Positions 35,709 through 45,393 are shown, numbered from the stretch's first letter. The stretch: DNA of 64,000 nucleotides from JALZUV01 sp963837025 (GCA_963837025.1 CAWILT010000001.1:806001-870000), one strand, 5' to 3'. Numbers and translations: made by a program. The notes: generated from the letters alone by a model not told the origin.

Positions 35709-37433
35709 ATGAGCGTACAACCTAACACCGGAATGATAAAACAATTAAGTGAGAATGGTTTACTACAAGACTATTATGAGGCGACTAAAAACGGTCAATC
35801 TTTCAACGTATCACAAGGACCCTATCAAATTAATTCAACCGATATTCATGAGCTAAGTAACAAACTTGGCTTTGATAAGGTGATGGATTTATTACGTGGT
35901 GGCGATAAAGCAGATGCTGTATTCCAAGCTAATGCAAATAAACCTGAGCTGGGTTTTGGTTTATCTTACGCAAATTCTGGTATTGCCGATGTGAGCCCTT
36001 ATTTAACGCAAAACCCACTTAATAATGAGTTTGTTAAACTGTCTGAGCCTGAGCTAACTGAAGGCCAGCGTGATATTATACGCAACATGCAAAGCGGCAA
36101 AGTGACACCACCTGCCGCTGCAGTGGCATCAAATGCAGTTAGGTCTAATTCAACCGCAACCAATCCGGATGGATATGAATTACCAACTGCAACTGTAACA
36201 GCCAGCAGAATTGAAACTACATCACCCCCCTCAGCTACAGTGGCATCAAATGCAGTTAGGTCTAATCCAACCACAACCAATCCGGATGGATATGAATTAC
36301 CAACTGCAACTGTAACAGCCAGCAGAATTGATAAGAATGCCAATTTAGCCGCTGAATATCACAAAGAGGAAAATTTTAAAAATTCACTCAATGATGAGTT
36401 GAAACGTGCAGGCGTTGGCGATGCGTACAAAGAAGGGTTAGCCAATGGCTCACTCAGCTTCACTAAAGCGGATGGTTCATTACTTACTCTTGATAAAGAT
36501 CAAGCTTTAAATGCCGCACATGTGTTAGGAGCACGGGGCTTTGCCGAAGCATTAGCTGGCAATCAAGATCGTATTGCCACATTGGAAAGCCGCTCAGGCA
36601 AATCAAATGGCGGATATGCGTTTGCAGTTGAAGCGCATGAAGCTCGCAAGGTTGATAATATTGCGGCATTAGATGCCAAACCCATCCAATCGGTCAATCC
36701 ATTATCAGATCAAGCAAAAGCTGCCCCTGCAAATGTGGTTGATAAACCCACCAATCCGTTATCGGGGCTGGCAGCAAATGTCACGGCAGGCCTTAATGTT
36801 ATAAAGCAAAACTTTGAGAACCCAACACCAACTTCAAAACAAACCGATTCTACTGGCTTAGATGCTTTAGCGAATAAATATGGTAACGATACGGATCTTG
36901 ATCGGCTAGATACTAAATATGGTAAACCTAGCGTTACCCAAAATGATTTACATGCAAAATATGGCGTAGGCGATCCAGCCACTCCGCAAGTTGAAAAAGC
37001 GACCATTGATGCGAAGCATTTTGATGAAGCGGAATTTAAAAATGCATTAGAAGCAATGAGCAAAAACCCTAGATTTAATACCAAACATTTTGCACGAGCA
37101 GAAGAAACCGCACGCGAGATGGGCACAGCAGCCTTCTTACAACAAGTAAATGAAGTCAATTCCGGAACCTCAAAGCGTAAAGATATTGATTGGGCCAAGA
37201 AGAGTGAAGTTTCACCCGATGAAAAAGCAGCTTCGCGCGCGCAAGATAATATTTTAGATAAAGCTTCTGACGGCCTCAATAATGTACTTGGTAAAGTGAA
37301 GGAAGGCTTAGGAAAGCTAGATATTGGAAATCTAAAAGATTTAAATTTATCACTCAGCGAAGCCTCCGGTGCTGACGTGCAAAATACTAGCGGCCTGCCA
37401 AAAACAGCACGTTCAACGATTGGGATAGGTTAA
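35709..37433 (+). CDS. Uncharacterised 574-residue repeat-containing protein
   Basis: I do not recognise a family. There is no signal peptide or membrane segment. The chain is polar, Ala/Asn/Asp/Lys-rich. It contains a duplicated 39-residue unit (about residues 138-208) with the core NPDGYELPTATVTASRI, and later a loose run of KYG units (LANKYGN, LDTKYGK, LHAKYGV, about 394-420). Similar ELP-TATVTASR strings occur in some bacterial surface or peptidoglycan-associated proteins, but I cannot name one. ATG 35709 follows AGATATATT with a weak ribosome site. It interrupts the lon-hup neighbourhood and is transcribed against both, which suggests later insertion. Confidence 0.65.
   Translation: MSVQPNTGMIKQLSENGLLQDYYEATKNGQSFNVSQGPYQINSTDIHELSNKLGFDKVMDLLRGGDKADAVFQANANKPELGFGLSYANSGIADVSPYLTQNPLNNEFVKLSEPELTEGQRDIIRNMQSGKVTPPAAAVASNAVRSNSTATNPDGYELPTATVTASRIETTSPPSATVASNAVRSNPTTTNPDGYELPTATVTASRIDKNANLAAEYHKEENFKNSLNDELKRAGVGDAYKEGLANGSLSFTKADGSLLTLDKDQALNAAHVLGARGFAEALAGNQDRIATLESRSGKSNGGYAFAVEAHEARKVDNIAALDAKPIQSVNPLSDQAKAAPANVVDKPTNPLSGLAANVTAGLNVIKQNFENPTPTSKQTDSTGLDALANKYGNDTDLDRLDTKYGKPSVTQNDLHAKYGVGDPATPQVEKATIDAKHFDEAEFKNALEAMSKNPRFNTKHFARAEETAREMGTAAFLQQVNEVNSGTSKRKDIDWAKKSEVSPDEKAASRAQDNILDKASDGLNNVLGKVKEGLGKLDIGNLKDLNLSLSEASGADVQNTSGLPKTARSTIGIG
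36122..36332 (+). repeat. Tandem duplication, period 117 bases, inside the repeat protein
   Basis: Bases 36122-36215 and 36239-36332 are nearly identical over 94 bases (a few changes near TCAACCGCA / CCAACCACA), with the start-to-start distance exactly 117 (39 codons), so the frame is kept. The 23-base linkers are also alike. High identity points to a recent duplication. Confidence 0.9.
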
Positions 37434-37446
37434 TCTATATTAAAGG

Positions 37447-39837
37447 CTAATGCTTAACCACTGATCCGTCATCGCTATCAACAGGCATTTTCATAAAATC
37501 CTGTTCCATAGCCTCAGTCCATTCGAGTGGTTTTAGCTTCTCCGTCAAAGCGATTGCTAGCACCTCATCCACCGTGCTTACAGGAATGATTTTGACTAAA
37601 TCTTTCACATTCTGCGGGATTTCTTCTAAATCTTTCTCATTTTCAGCAGGAATGATTACGGTTTTAATGCCACCGCGCATCGCTGCTAGCAACTTCTCTT
37701 TCAACCCGCCAATGGGCGTGACACGCCCGCGCAATGTAACCTCACCGGTCATTGCAACCGTTCGATCAACCGGAATACCCGTGAAGACTGAAACAATGGT
37801 AGTTGTCATTGCGATACCCGCCGAAGGCCCATCTTTTGGGGTTGCACCATCGGGCACGTGAATATGCAAATCTTTACGCTGCATATGGCGCGGGTCAATT
37901 CCAAAATCAATTGCGCGCGAACGCACATAGCTATGCGCTGCTTGGGCTGACTCCTGCATCACATCGCCCAATTTACCGGTGATGCTTACTTTACCTTTCC
38001 CGCCAACGGCAACCGATTCAATAATCAATAAATCGCCGCTTACTTCCGTATAAGCAAGACCCGTGGTCATGCCAACAAGATTCTCCTTTTCGGCTTCGCC
38101 ATAGCTATATTTGCGCACTCCAGCATAATCTTTCACATTTTTGGATGTTACGCTGATTGATTTCTTTTTACCCTGTAAAATTTCTTTTACCGCTTTACGC
38201 GCAAGTTTGGCCAATTCGCGTTCTAACCCACGCACACCTGCTTCGCGGGTGTAGTAGCGAATCAACTCGCGCAGCGCATCATCGTCAATCGACCATTCCG
38301 ATTTTTTCAGACCATGTGCTTTAACCTGTTTTGAAATAAGATGCTGCTGCGCAATGCCCAGTTTTTCTTCTTCGGTATAGCCTGATAGGCGAATAATTTC
38401 CATACGATCCAACAAAGGACGCGGCATATTCATGCTGTTTGACGTGGCAAAGAACATTACACCCGATAAATCATAATCTACTTCAAGATAATGATCGTTA
38501 AAATTCACATTCTGTTCAGGGTCTAGCACTTCAAGCAGTGCTGCCGCAGGATCACCGCGAAAATCATTGCCCATCTTATCAATTTCATCCAACAAAAATA
38601 GAGGATTGCTCGTTTTCGTTTTTTTCATCGATTGGATAATTTTACCGGGCATGGAGCCGATATAGGTGCGGCGATGGCCACGAATTTCTGCCTCATCGCG
38701 CACGCCCCCTAACGAAATTTTCACAAAATTACGCCCTGTGGCTCGCGCAATAGAACGCGCAAGCGAAGTTTTACCTACGCCCGGTGGGCCCACCAAACAC
38801 ATGATGGGGCCTTTAAGTTTTTTCATTCGCTGTTGCACGGCTAAATATTCCAATATCCGCTCTTTAACTTTTTCCAACCCAAAGTGATCGGCATCAAGCA
38901 CCGCTTCAGCCTTATTGATGTCGCGCAATACACGGCTGTTTTTTTGCCATGGAATCGACAACAACCATTCTAAATAATTGCGAATTACGCTGGCTTCCGC
39001 TGACATGGGGCTCATCGTTTTGAGCTTTTTCATTTCCGCTAAGCATTTTTCTTTCGCTTCTTTGGAAAGCTTGGTTTTTTCAATATTTTCTTCCAGCTCA
39101 GCCATTTCGCCTTTGCCTTCGCCATCGCCATCACCCAACTCTTTTTGAATCGCCTTCATTTGCTCATTCAAATAATATTCGCGCTGGGTTTTTTCCATTT
39201 GGCGCTTTACGCGCGAGCGAATACGCTTTTCGGTATTGAGAACCGAAATCTCTGATTCCATCAATCCATAAATTTTTTCTAAGCGCTCAGCGGTTTCAAC
39301 TGTTTCTAACAGTTCCTGCTTTTGTACAATTTTAATTGCCAAATGCGATGCCAAAGTGTCAGCTAATCGACTGGGATTATCGATTTGATTTACCGTTCCC
39401 AAAATTTCAGACGGAATCTTTTTATTTAATTTTATATATTGCTCAAAATGCGATTTAGCAGTGCGCGCCATAGCTTCAGCCTCTGATGGATCGCCAAGCT
39501 TATCCTCAATTTTTGAAGCTTCGACTTCTAAAAAATCATCATTGCTAATGAATTTATCAATCTTTGCACGATGCGCGCCTTCAACCAACACTTTAACCGT
39601 GCCATCGGGCAATCGCAATAACTGCAGAACCGTCGCTAGCGTGCCAATTGAAAATAAATTTTCTTTAGAAGGATCATCTTCGCCCGCCTCTTTTTGCGAA
39701 AGTAGTAAAATTTTAGAATCTTTGCCGACCACTTGTTCAAGTGCATTGACCGATTTCTCACGCCCGACAAAAAGCGGCACAATCATACCAGGAAATACAA
39801 CAATATCACGTAAAGGAAGGACGGGGTAAACAGCCAT
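37447..39837 (-). CDS. lon: ATP-dependent protease Lon
   Basis: A 796-residue single-chain AAA+ protease. The N-terminal substrate domain (LPLRDIVVFPGMIVPLFVG), Walker A GPPGVGKTSLAR (about 353), Walker B FLLDEIDKM (about 417), and the Ser-Lys protease domain with the catalytic Ser in PKDGPSAGIAM (about 675) and Lys about 43 residues later (GGLKEKLLAA) are all present. It degrades misfolded and regulatory proteins; in Caulobacter-type cells these include DnaA, SciP and CcrM. It lies downstream of clpX with a 181-base gap containing a hairpin. Confidence 0.97.
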   Translation of the reverse strand: MAVYPVLPLRDIVVFPGMIVPLFVGREKSVNALEQVVGKDSKILLLSQKEAGEDDPSKENLFSIGTLATVLQLLRLPDGTVKVLVEGAHRAKIDKFISNDDFLEVEASKIEDKLGDPSEAEAMARTAKSHFEQYIKLNKKIPSEILGTVNQIDNPSRLADTLASHLAIKIVQKQELLETVETAERLEKIYGLMESEISVLNTEKRIRSRVKRQMEKTQREYYLNEQMKAIQKELGDGDGEGKGEMAELEENIEKTKLSKEAKEKCLAEMKKLKTMSPMSAEASVIRNYLEWLLSIPWQKNSRVLRDINKAEAVLDADHFGLEKVKERILEYLAVQQRMKKLKGPIMCLVGPPGVGKTSLARSIARATGRNFVKISLGGVRDEAEIRGHRRTYIGSMPGKIIQSMKKTKTSNPLFLLDEIDKMGNDFRGDPAAALLEVLDPEQNVNFNDHYLEVDYDLSGVMFFATSNSMNMPRPLLDRMEIIRLSGYTEEEKLGIAQQHLISKQVKAHGLKKSEWSIDDDALRELIRYYTREAGVRGLERELAKLARKAVKEILQGKKKSISVTSKNVKDYAGVRKYSYGEAEKENLVGMTTGLAYTEVSGDLLIIESVAVGGKGKVSITGKLGDVMQESAQAAHSYVRSRAIDFGIDPRHMQRKDLHIHVPDGATPKDGPSAGIAMTTTIVSVFTGIPVDRTVAMTGEVTLRGRVTPIGGLKEKLLAAMRGGIKTVIIPAENEKDLEEIPQNVKDLVKIIPVSTVDEVLAIALTEKLKPLEWTEAMEQDFMKMPVDSDDGSVVKH

Positions 39838-39962
39838 AGAGCGATTCTTTCAAAGGTTATCTTCCTTTAATATAAGTCAGAAAATTAAGATTTCTAGTAT
39901 TAGCGCCGGATTAACAAGGCTGTCTTCACATTTAAACCAAACACTATGGCTAAAATGAGAAT

Positions 39963-40004
39963 GAAATTGCCCCACTTACATCTAAATGCAAATGGGGCAA
40001 TTTC
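39963..40004 (-). terminator. Perfect 12-bp inverted repeat downstream of clpX
   Basis: GAAATTGCCCCA / TGGGGCAATTTC with an 18-base spacer, 14 bases beyond the clpX stop. On minus it is followed by a moderately T-rich stretch (ATTCTCATTTT) rather than a strong T run, so it may be an inefficient terminator or an mRNA 3' stabiliser between clpX and lon. Confidence 0.6.
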
Positions 40005-40018
40005 AATTAACGTGAACG

Positions 40019-41272
40019 CTAACTTGCTTTTTTCTTAGTGCCCTTAACAATTTTAGGCTCCGCCTCGCCCATGACGACTTTCGCATTAATGACAACTTCA
40101 GTCACATCTTTAGCCGAAGGAATATCATACATCAAATCAAGCAATAGCTCTTCAATAATGGCACGCAATCCGCGTGCGCCCGTTTTCCGCTCAATTGCTT
40201 TTTCTGCTATCGCTTTAAGTGCCGTTTTATCAAAGGTAAGCTCTACACCTTCCATATCAAACAGCTTTTTATACTGTTTAATGAGCGCATTTTTTGGCTC
40301 AGTTAGAATGGTAATTAACGCATCAACATCTAAATTTTCAAGCGTTGCAATCACAGGTAAACGACCTACAAATTCAGGAATTAAACCAAATTTTACTAAA
40401 TCTTCAGGCTGTAGCTTCTTTAAAGCCTCGCCAACATCTTGCTTTTCTTCATTTTTCACATCGGCACCAAAACCTATGGCTGAACCTTTGCCACGTTGTG
40501 AAATAATTTTCTCGATACCGGCAAAAGCACCACCACAAACGAACAGAATATTCGAGGTATCAACCTGCAAAAATTCTTGCTGTGGATGCTTACGCCCACC
40601 TTGTGGAGGAACCGAAGCCACCGTGCCCTCCATAATTTTTAACAAAGCCTGTTGCACACCCTCGCCCGATACATCACGCGTGATGGATGGATTATCGCTT
40701 TTGCGCGAAATTTTATCCACCTCGTCGATATAAACAATCCCGCGCTGTGCGCGCTCAACATTATAATCAGCAGCTTGCAACAAACGTAGAATGATGTTTT
40801 CAACATCTTCACCGACATAACCCGCTTCCGTTAATGTTGTGGCATCAGCCATGGTGAAAGGAACATCTAAAATACGTGCTAGGGTTTGCGCCAGTAGCGT
40901 TTTGCCGCAACCGGTTGGCCCCATCAACAGAATGTTTGATTTCGCCAACTCAATGTCCGTGCCTTTATCAGCCGCTTCCATACGTTTATAATGATTATAA
41001 ACCGCAACCGCTAAAACCTTTTTCGCCTCGCCCTGCCCAATCACATAATCATCAAGGAACTTGCGTAGTTCTTCGGGTGTTGCCAATGCTTCGGACGATT
41101 CAGCTGCTGGGCCACTCTTATCAGCCGCTTTAATTATATCCATGCATAATTCAACACATTCATCACAGATAAATACCGTTGGACCCGCAATTAGCTTGCG
41201 CACCTCATGCTCGCTTTTTGCACAAAAAGAGCAATAGCGTGTATTTTTTGAATCTTTTCCGCCTTTTGTCAT
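40019..41272 (-). CDS. clpX: ATP-dependent Clp protease ATPase subunit ClpX
   Basis: The 417-residue unfoldase for ClpP. An N-terminal zinc finger (RYCSFCAKSEHEVRKL...FICDECVELC, about 12-45), Walker A GPTGCGKTLLAQ (about 117), Walker B IVYIDEVDKI (about 180), the RKSDNPSITRDVSGEGVQQA sensor region and the ClpP-docking loop IGFGADV (about 268; IGF is the ClpP-binding tripeptide) are seen. In CtrA-containing cells ClpXP removes CtrA at the G1-S step, and ctrA lies about 10 kb away. The start overlaps the clpP stop by an ATGA. Confidence 0.98.
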   Translation of the reverse strand: MTKGGKDSKNTRYCSFCAKSEHEVRKLIAGPTVFICDECVELCMDIIKAADKSGPAAESSEALATPEELRKFLDDYVIGQGEAKKVLAVAVYNHYKRMEAADKGTDIELAKSNILLMGPTGCGKTLLAQTLARILDVPFTMADATTLTEAGYVGEDVENIILRLLQAADYNVERAQRGIVYIDEVDKISRKSDNPSITRDVSGEGVQQALLKIMEGTVASVPPQGGRKHPQQEFLQVDTSNILFVCGGAFAGIEKIISQRGKGSAIGFGADVKNEEKQDVGEALKKLQPEDLVKFGLIPEFVGRLPVIATLENLDVDALITILTEPKNALIKQYKKLFDMEGVELTFDKTALKAIAEKAIERKTGARGLRAIIEELLLDLMYDIPSAKDVTEVVINAKVVMGEAEPKIVKGTKKKAS

Positions 41273-41925
41273 GGCACAGCCTTTCGAGCTATTAAATTAC
41301 TTACTTGTTTTTTCTCAGCATCGCCGCGTTTTTCGACAATTTCATCAATCAATCCGAATTCTTTGGCTTTCTCTGCTGACATGAAGTTATCACGCTCCAT
41401 TGCTTGCTCAACAACCGAGAGTTTTTGGCCTGTATGTTTAACATAAACGTTATTTAAACGCTTTTTCAATTCCAAAATTTCACGTGCATGAATCTCGATA
41501 TCCGTCGCTTGTCCGCGGAATCCGCCAGAAGGCTGGTGAATCATTACCCGCGCATTTGGTGTAGCATAACGCTTATCGCCCGCAGTTAACAATAACGACC
41601 CCATAGAACAAGCCTGACCTACACATAAGGTGTGAATTTCAGGTTTAATATATTGCATGGTATCATAAATTGACATCCCAGCTGTCACCACTCCACCGGG
41701 TGAGTTTATATACATTGATATAGGCTTATCAGGGTTTTCAGATTCTAAAAAGAGCAGCTGCGCTACAATGATAGACGCCATGTTATCTTCAACCTGACCG
41801 GTTAAAAAGATAATACGCTCACGCAATAAGCGTGAATAAATATCAAAGCTGCGCTCACCGCGCGCGCTTTGCTCAACTACCATAGGCACCAATGCGCCGC
41901 TAATCCCTAGATCCTGATGTTGCAT
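41269..41925 (-). CDS. clpP: ATP-dependent Clp protease proteolytic subunit ClpP
   Basis: A 218-residue serine protease. Catalytic Ser in GQACSMGS (about 107), His in MIHQPSGGFRG (about 132) and Asp in the RDNFMSAEKAKEFGLIDEI region (about 181) are intact. ATG 41925 (MQHQDLGISGALVPMVVEQ) is preferred over 41949 because AGGGG lies six bases upstream and the N-terminus matches the family. tig is upstream with a 60-base gap; clpX overlaps downstream. Confidence 0.97.
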   Translation of the reverse strand: MQHQDLGISGALVPMVVEQSARGERSFDIYSRLLRERIIFLTGQVEDNMASIIVAQLLFLESENPDKPISMYINSPGGVVTAGMSIYDTMQYIKPEIHTLCVGQACSMGSLLLTAGDKRYATPNARVMIHQPSGGFRGQATDIEIHAREILELKKRLNNVYVKHTGQKLSVVEQAMERDNFMSAEKAKEFGLIDEIVEKRGDAEKKQVSNLIARKAVP

Positions 41926-41986
41926 AACAACCCCTTTAAATTTATTCACTCTTAAACTAGCGGCTCAAAGCTTAACAAACCACTAA

Positions 41987-43417
41987 TTAAGCCGATTTTT
42001 TACTTGTTGTAGCTTTCTTTTTTGTAGCTGGTTCTTTTTTAGCATCGCCTTTAGTTGGCTCTTTTTTAGCATCTGTCTTTTTCGTCGCCTTTTTCTTAGG
42101 CGCCTCGTCTTCATCCTTTAAAAGATCCTCTATTGACACTTTTTTATCGGTAACCTTTACTTTTTCAAGAATAAAATCAACGGCTTTGTCTTCGATGATT
42201 GGGCCGCGAAGCTCTTCCATATTCTGTGGATTTTTCTGATAATACTCAAAAACAGCCTGTTCCTGACCCGGGAATTGGCGTGCATGCTGCATAATAGCAC
42301 CCGAAAGCTCTTGCTGCGTAACCTCAAGATTATTTTTGCGACCAATATCTGAAAGATAAAGCCCCAAACGCACGCGACGCTCTGCAATTTTTTCATACTC
42401 GGCGCGCAATTCTTTTTCCGATTTATCTTTTAAAGATTCATCACCTTGCTGTTTTGCTTCTTCAATACGACTCCAAATAGCCTCAAATTCAGCATCAACC
42501 ATCGATTTTGGCGCTTCAAATTTACATAAATCATCCAACGCATCGAATAATTCTTTTTTCAACTTGGTACGTTGCACGTTATTATAATCATTGCCCATTT
42601 GCCCTTTAATGGCATCTTTAAGTTTATCTAAACTTTCCATGCCCATTTCTTTAGCAAACGCATCATCAATCGTGGCGGATTTTGGCTCAAGCACTTCATG
42701 AACCGTCACTTCAAATACAGCATCTTTGCCTTTTAAAGGCTCCGAATGATATTCTTTTGGAAACGCTACATTAACCTTCACTTCATCACCCGCTTTGGTG
42801 CCAACTAACTGCTCTTCAAAGCCGGGAATAAATTGGTTTGAACCAAGCTCAAGCGTATGCCCTTTGGCTTCACCACCCTCAAACGCTTCGCCATCTACAA
42901 ATCCTTTAAAATCAATACGCACGGCATCGCCATTTGCGGCTTTAGCAGTTTTAGGTTTGGCATCATAGCTTTTGCGATGCCCTGCTAAACGATCCAAACC
43001 TTCTTTCACATCCGATTCAGGAATATCATAGGTGAGTTTTTCAATAGAAACCTTACTTAAATCCACTTCAGGAATTTCTGGCAACACTTCATATTCCATT
43101 TTAAATTCGAGATCTTTGCCTTCTTCAAAGCTTACAATCTCAATCTTTGGCCGCATCGCAGGACGATCATCATGTTTTTTCAGCACTTCGCCGGTAGCCT
43201 CATTGACAGTTTTTTCAAGCACATCACCCATAACCGACTTGCCATAGCGCTGTTTAAGCATTTTTGCAGGAATTTTACCGGGGCGGAAACCTGGAATTTT
43301 TGCTTGTTGGCCAACAATCTCTAATTGGCTATCCATTTTCTTAGCAATATCTTTGGCTTTAATGGTGACCGTATATTCACGTTCCAATTTAGTGTTTTTT
43401 ACTTCTTTGATTTGCAT
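41987..43417 (-). CDS. tig: Trigger factor
   Basis: A ribosome-bound chaperone with prolyl isomerase activity. The N-terminal ribosome-binding domain has the GFRPGKIP signature (about 43-50), the FKBP-type domain spans about 155-250 (GDAVRIDFKGFVDGEAFEGG), and a long helical chaperone arm follows. The length of 476 exceeds the usual 430-450 because of a Lys-rich, low-complexity tail of about 40 residues (DAKKEPTKGDAKKEPATKKK). It is the first gene of the tig-clpP-clpX group. Confidence 0.96.
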   Translation of the reverse strand: MQIKEVKNTKLEREYTVTIKAKDIAKKMDSQLEIVGQQAKIPGFRPGKIPAKMLKQRYGKSVMGDVLEKTVNEATGEVLKKHDDRPAMRPKIEIVSFEEGKDLEFKMEYEVLPEIPEVDLSKVSIEKLTYDIPESDVKEGLDRLAGHRKSYDAKPKTAKAANGDAVRIDFKGFVDGEAFEGGEAKGHTLELGSNQFIPGFEEQLVGTKAGDEVKVNVAFPKEYHSEPLKGKDAVFEVTVHEVLEPKSATIDDAFAKEMGMESLDKLKDAIKGQMGNDYNNVQRTKLKKELFDALDDLCKFEAPKSMVDAEFEAIWSRIEEAKQQGDESLKDKSEKELRAEYEKIAERRVRLGLYLSDIGRKNNLEVTQQELSGAIMQHARQFPGQEQAVFEYYQKNPQNMEELRGPIIEDKAVDFILEKVKVTDKKVSIEDLLKDEDEAPKKKATKKTDAKKEPTKGDAKKEPATKKKATTSKKSA

Positions 43418-43503
43418 GGCAGTTGCGCCCTTTCTGGTGGATAGCTATTGATGCTACACAGATAGTGTATGGTTAGGCAGTGTCAACCGCTCAAACACAA
43501 ATT

Positions 43504-43995
43504 TCACTTCAAAAGCGTATCTTTTGCATCATTTAATTGCGCTGCCAAAAAATCGCTGCCGCCTTTATCAGGGTGTAATTTCATCATTAATTGCTTATAA
43601 GATTGTTTGATTTCTTTCACATCAGCATCGACGCTCACACCCAATATAAGTGCGGCTTGCTCACGTGTCATAGGGCCATTTTGCACATCTGAACCCGTTT
43701 GTTGTTTCGCACCCGTTGCAGACTCCCCCTTCATCCAACGCTGCACCATGGGCAAAAATACATAAAGCACATTGCCGCCAAAAATACGCGTTGAAAGCAC
43801 CAACATCAAAATTAACCCGCTGCCCATAAGCGTTCGATTTTGTGGGCGCTCCTTTTCAGGTTCGCGCAACACACGATGTAATCCAAAAACGAGAAGAATT
43901 CCCGCACCTAAAGCAAATAATGGCATAGCATATAAGCTACTGGGTTTTTCGCTATCGTCAATCTTTTGCCTTGCAGTGCATCTAGATTGTTGCAT
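43504..43995 (-). CDS. Membrane-anchored DnaJ-domain protein
   Basis: 163 residues. Two hydrophobic segments (about 26-42 and 55-80) precede a C-terminal J domain (ALILGVSVDADVKEIKQSYK) with the HPD motif in LHPDKGGSDF (about 143), which stimulates DnaK ATPase. The layout matches the TIM14/DjlA-like alphaproteobacterial proteins, probable inner-membrane Hsp70 recruiters. The first ATG is 43995; 43926 (MPLFALGAG) is an alternative start with a shorter lead. Upstream is tRNA-Arg on the opposite strand. Confidence 0.85.
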   Translation of the reverse strand: MQQSRCTARQKIDDSEKPSSLYAMPLFALGAGILLVFGLHRVLREPEKERPQNRTLMGSGLILMLVLSTRIFGGNVLYVFLPMVQRWMKGESATGAKQQTGSDVQNGPMTREQAALILGVSVDADVKEIKQSYKQLMMKLHPDKGGSDFLAAQLNDAKDTLLK

Positions 43996-44028
43996 CTATT
44001 TACCGAATTGGACATAGTGCGCCCATGC

Positions 44029-44105
44029 GCGCCCTTAGCTCAGCTGGATAGAGCAACGGCCTTCTAAGCCGTAGGTCGCAGGTTCGAATCCTGCAGGGCG
44101 CGCCA
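44029..44105 (+). tRNA. tRNA-Arg (anticodon TCT)
   Basis: A 77-base cloverleaf with encoded CCA. Acceptor GCGCCCT pairs with AGGGCGC; the anticodon loop CTTCTAA on stem ACGGC/GCCGT gives TCT; T arm GGTTCGA. An AT-rich stretch with an orphan gene follows it. Confidence 0.96.
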
Positions 44106-44323
44106 TTCTCTAGTTTTAGTATACATTTCAGAACCTAATAAATTTCTATTTATTATTGTCGTCATGTCTGATAATTAAAAAACCTTAGTGTAGTTATTTT
44201 TCATCAGGCTAATGTGTAATAATTAGCAATGTTACAAGTTTTTTGAAATTCATTTATTTTTTTAGCCTGTTGTACTATAATACTATTCAAAACATGCGGC
44301 TATCCTAAAACATATTAAATAAT

Positions 44324-45091
44324 ATGAATATTTCCGAAGCAATAAAATCTATTGGTATAATTCTCCCAACGATCTTTACTGACGAGGATGAAAGAATTAT
44401 ACCTCTACGTTGTTTAGTAAATGAACTTGATACTAATAAAAAACTTACAGATGAGATTTATCAATTTTGCAAAAAATATAAGTGTACGGATTTTTTTCCC
44501 TATCACCATGGCAAGAGCGCAATATCATTTTTGGTAATTGGAAATAAATTGGAACCATCACTAATGTATAAATTTATAGAGGCAATTAAGTATCCGTTTA
44601 TCGGCAGTCAAGAAGTGTCTATTGCAGAAAAAGAAGATGTATATGTGCTTCGTGTCGGCACAGAAATAGGGAATCGTATAAGTCACGCCAAAATGGTGAA
44701 GCCAATTGCTAGTAAACAGATTAATCATCTAGAAAGTAAAATCACATTAGAAATTTTACCAAAATTAACGTTGGGTGTAACAAAACAGGAGGCATGGATA
44801 TTGATAAAGAATTTGGAAGAGCAGAAATTGTATATAAGTGATGCGCATCCAGGAAATTTTGGTCGGAATTCACAAGGAGAGGTAATGCTTCTTGACCCAG
44901 GCATGGTCCAGACTGAGTTCGTTAGGAATAGGTATTTTGAAGATTTTGCAAAGACTTGGGATGATTCTGCAAAGGAACAGATTAAAAAAAATAATGATGT
45001 AGAGATGCACTACCCCAAAAAAGGAAATACGACTAGAGAGGGGGCATGGGCATCAAAAATTAACCGCAATGGTATAGAATGGCTGCGGTAA
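44324..45091 (+). CDS. Orphan protein with protein-kinase-like catalytic motif
   Basis: 255 residues, no signal peptide or membrane segment. I recognise no family, but residues 172-194 carry a kinase-fold signature: D173-A-H175-P-G-N178 followed by LLDPG with D191. This matches the catalytic-loop Asp/Asn and the metal-binding Asp (DFG-like position) of ABC1/RIO/APH-type kinases, with the HPGN form common in ABC1 proteins. Upstream of it are helices but no glycine-rich loop that I can identify, and only weak candidates for the ATP-binding Lys (K125 or K64). It is clearly more AT-rich than its neighbours and lies after tRNA-Arg in a gene-poor gap, which suggests acquisition. Kinase activity is inference. 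Confidence 0.6.
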   Translation: MNISEAIKSIGIILPTIFTDEDERIIPLRCLVNELDTNKKLTDEIYQFCKKYKCTDFFPYHHGKSAISFLVIGNKLEPSLMYKFIEAIKYPFIGSQEVSIAEKEDVYVLRVGTEIGNRISHAKMVKPIASKQINHLESKITLEILPKLTLGVTKQEAWILIKNLEEQKLYISDAHPGNFGRNSQGEVMLLDPGMVQTEFVRNRYFEDFAKTWDDSAKEQIKKNNDVEMHYPKKGNTTREGAWASKINRNGIEWLR

Positions 45092-45393
45092 TGTGAATTA
45101 AAGTCTGACTACAGAACCTCATTCTTATTAACTATCTGTAGAATTATTTAAAATAGTATTTCGGATACGGTAACCTTGTGAGGCACATATTTGTCAACGC
45201 TTTGAGTATAAATTCATTTTCCGTAGATTAATAAATGCCTTCTGATACCTTAAACTACTTTTACATTAGAGCTAGCCTTTAAAAAACGATGGTATTTGAA
45301 AAATAAGGATATTTACCCTGTTATTATAGGAGCAATCAGTTCGTATAACGCTCACCAGCCGGCGCCATTTTTCTTTAAATTACCAAGCAAGTA
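45092..45393. other. AT-rich gene-free stretch downstream of the kinase-like gene
   Basis: 302 bases. No frame of useful length, no tRNA and no clear terminator seen. The composition resembles the flanking orphan gene more than the core genes, so it may belong to the same acquired segment. The end at about 45356-45370 (CCAGCCGGCGCC) is the only GC-rich patch. Confidence 0.4.
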
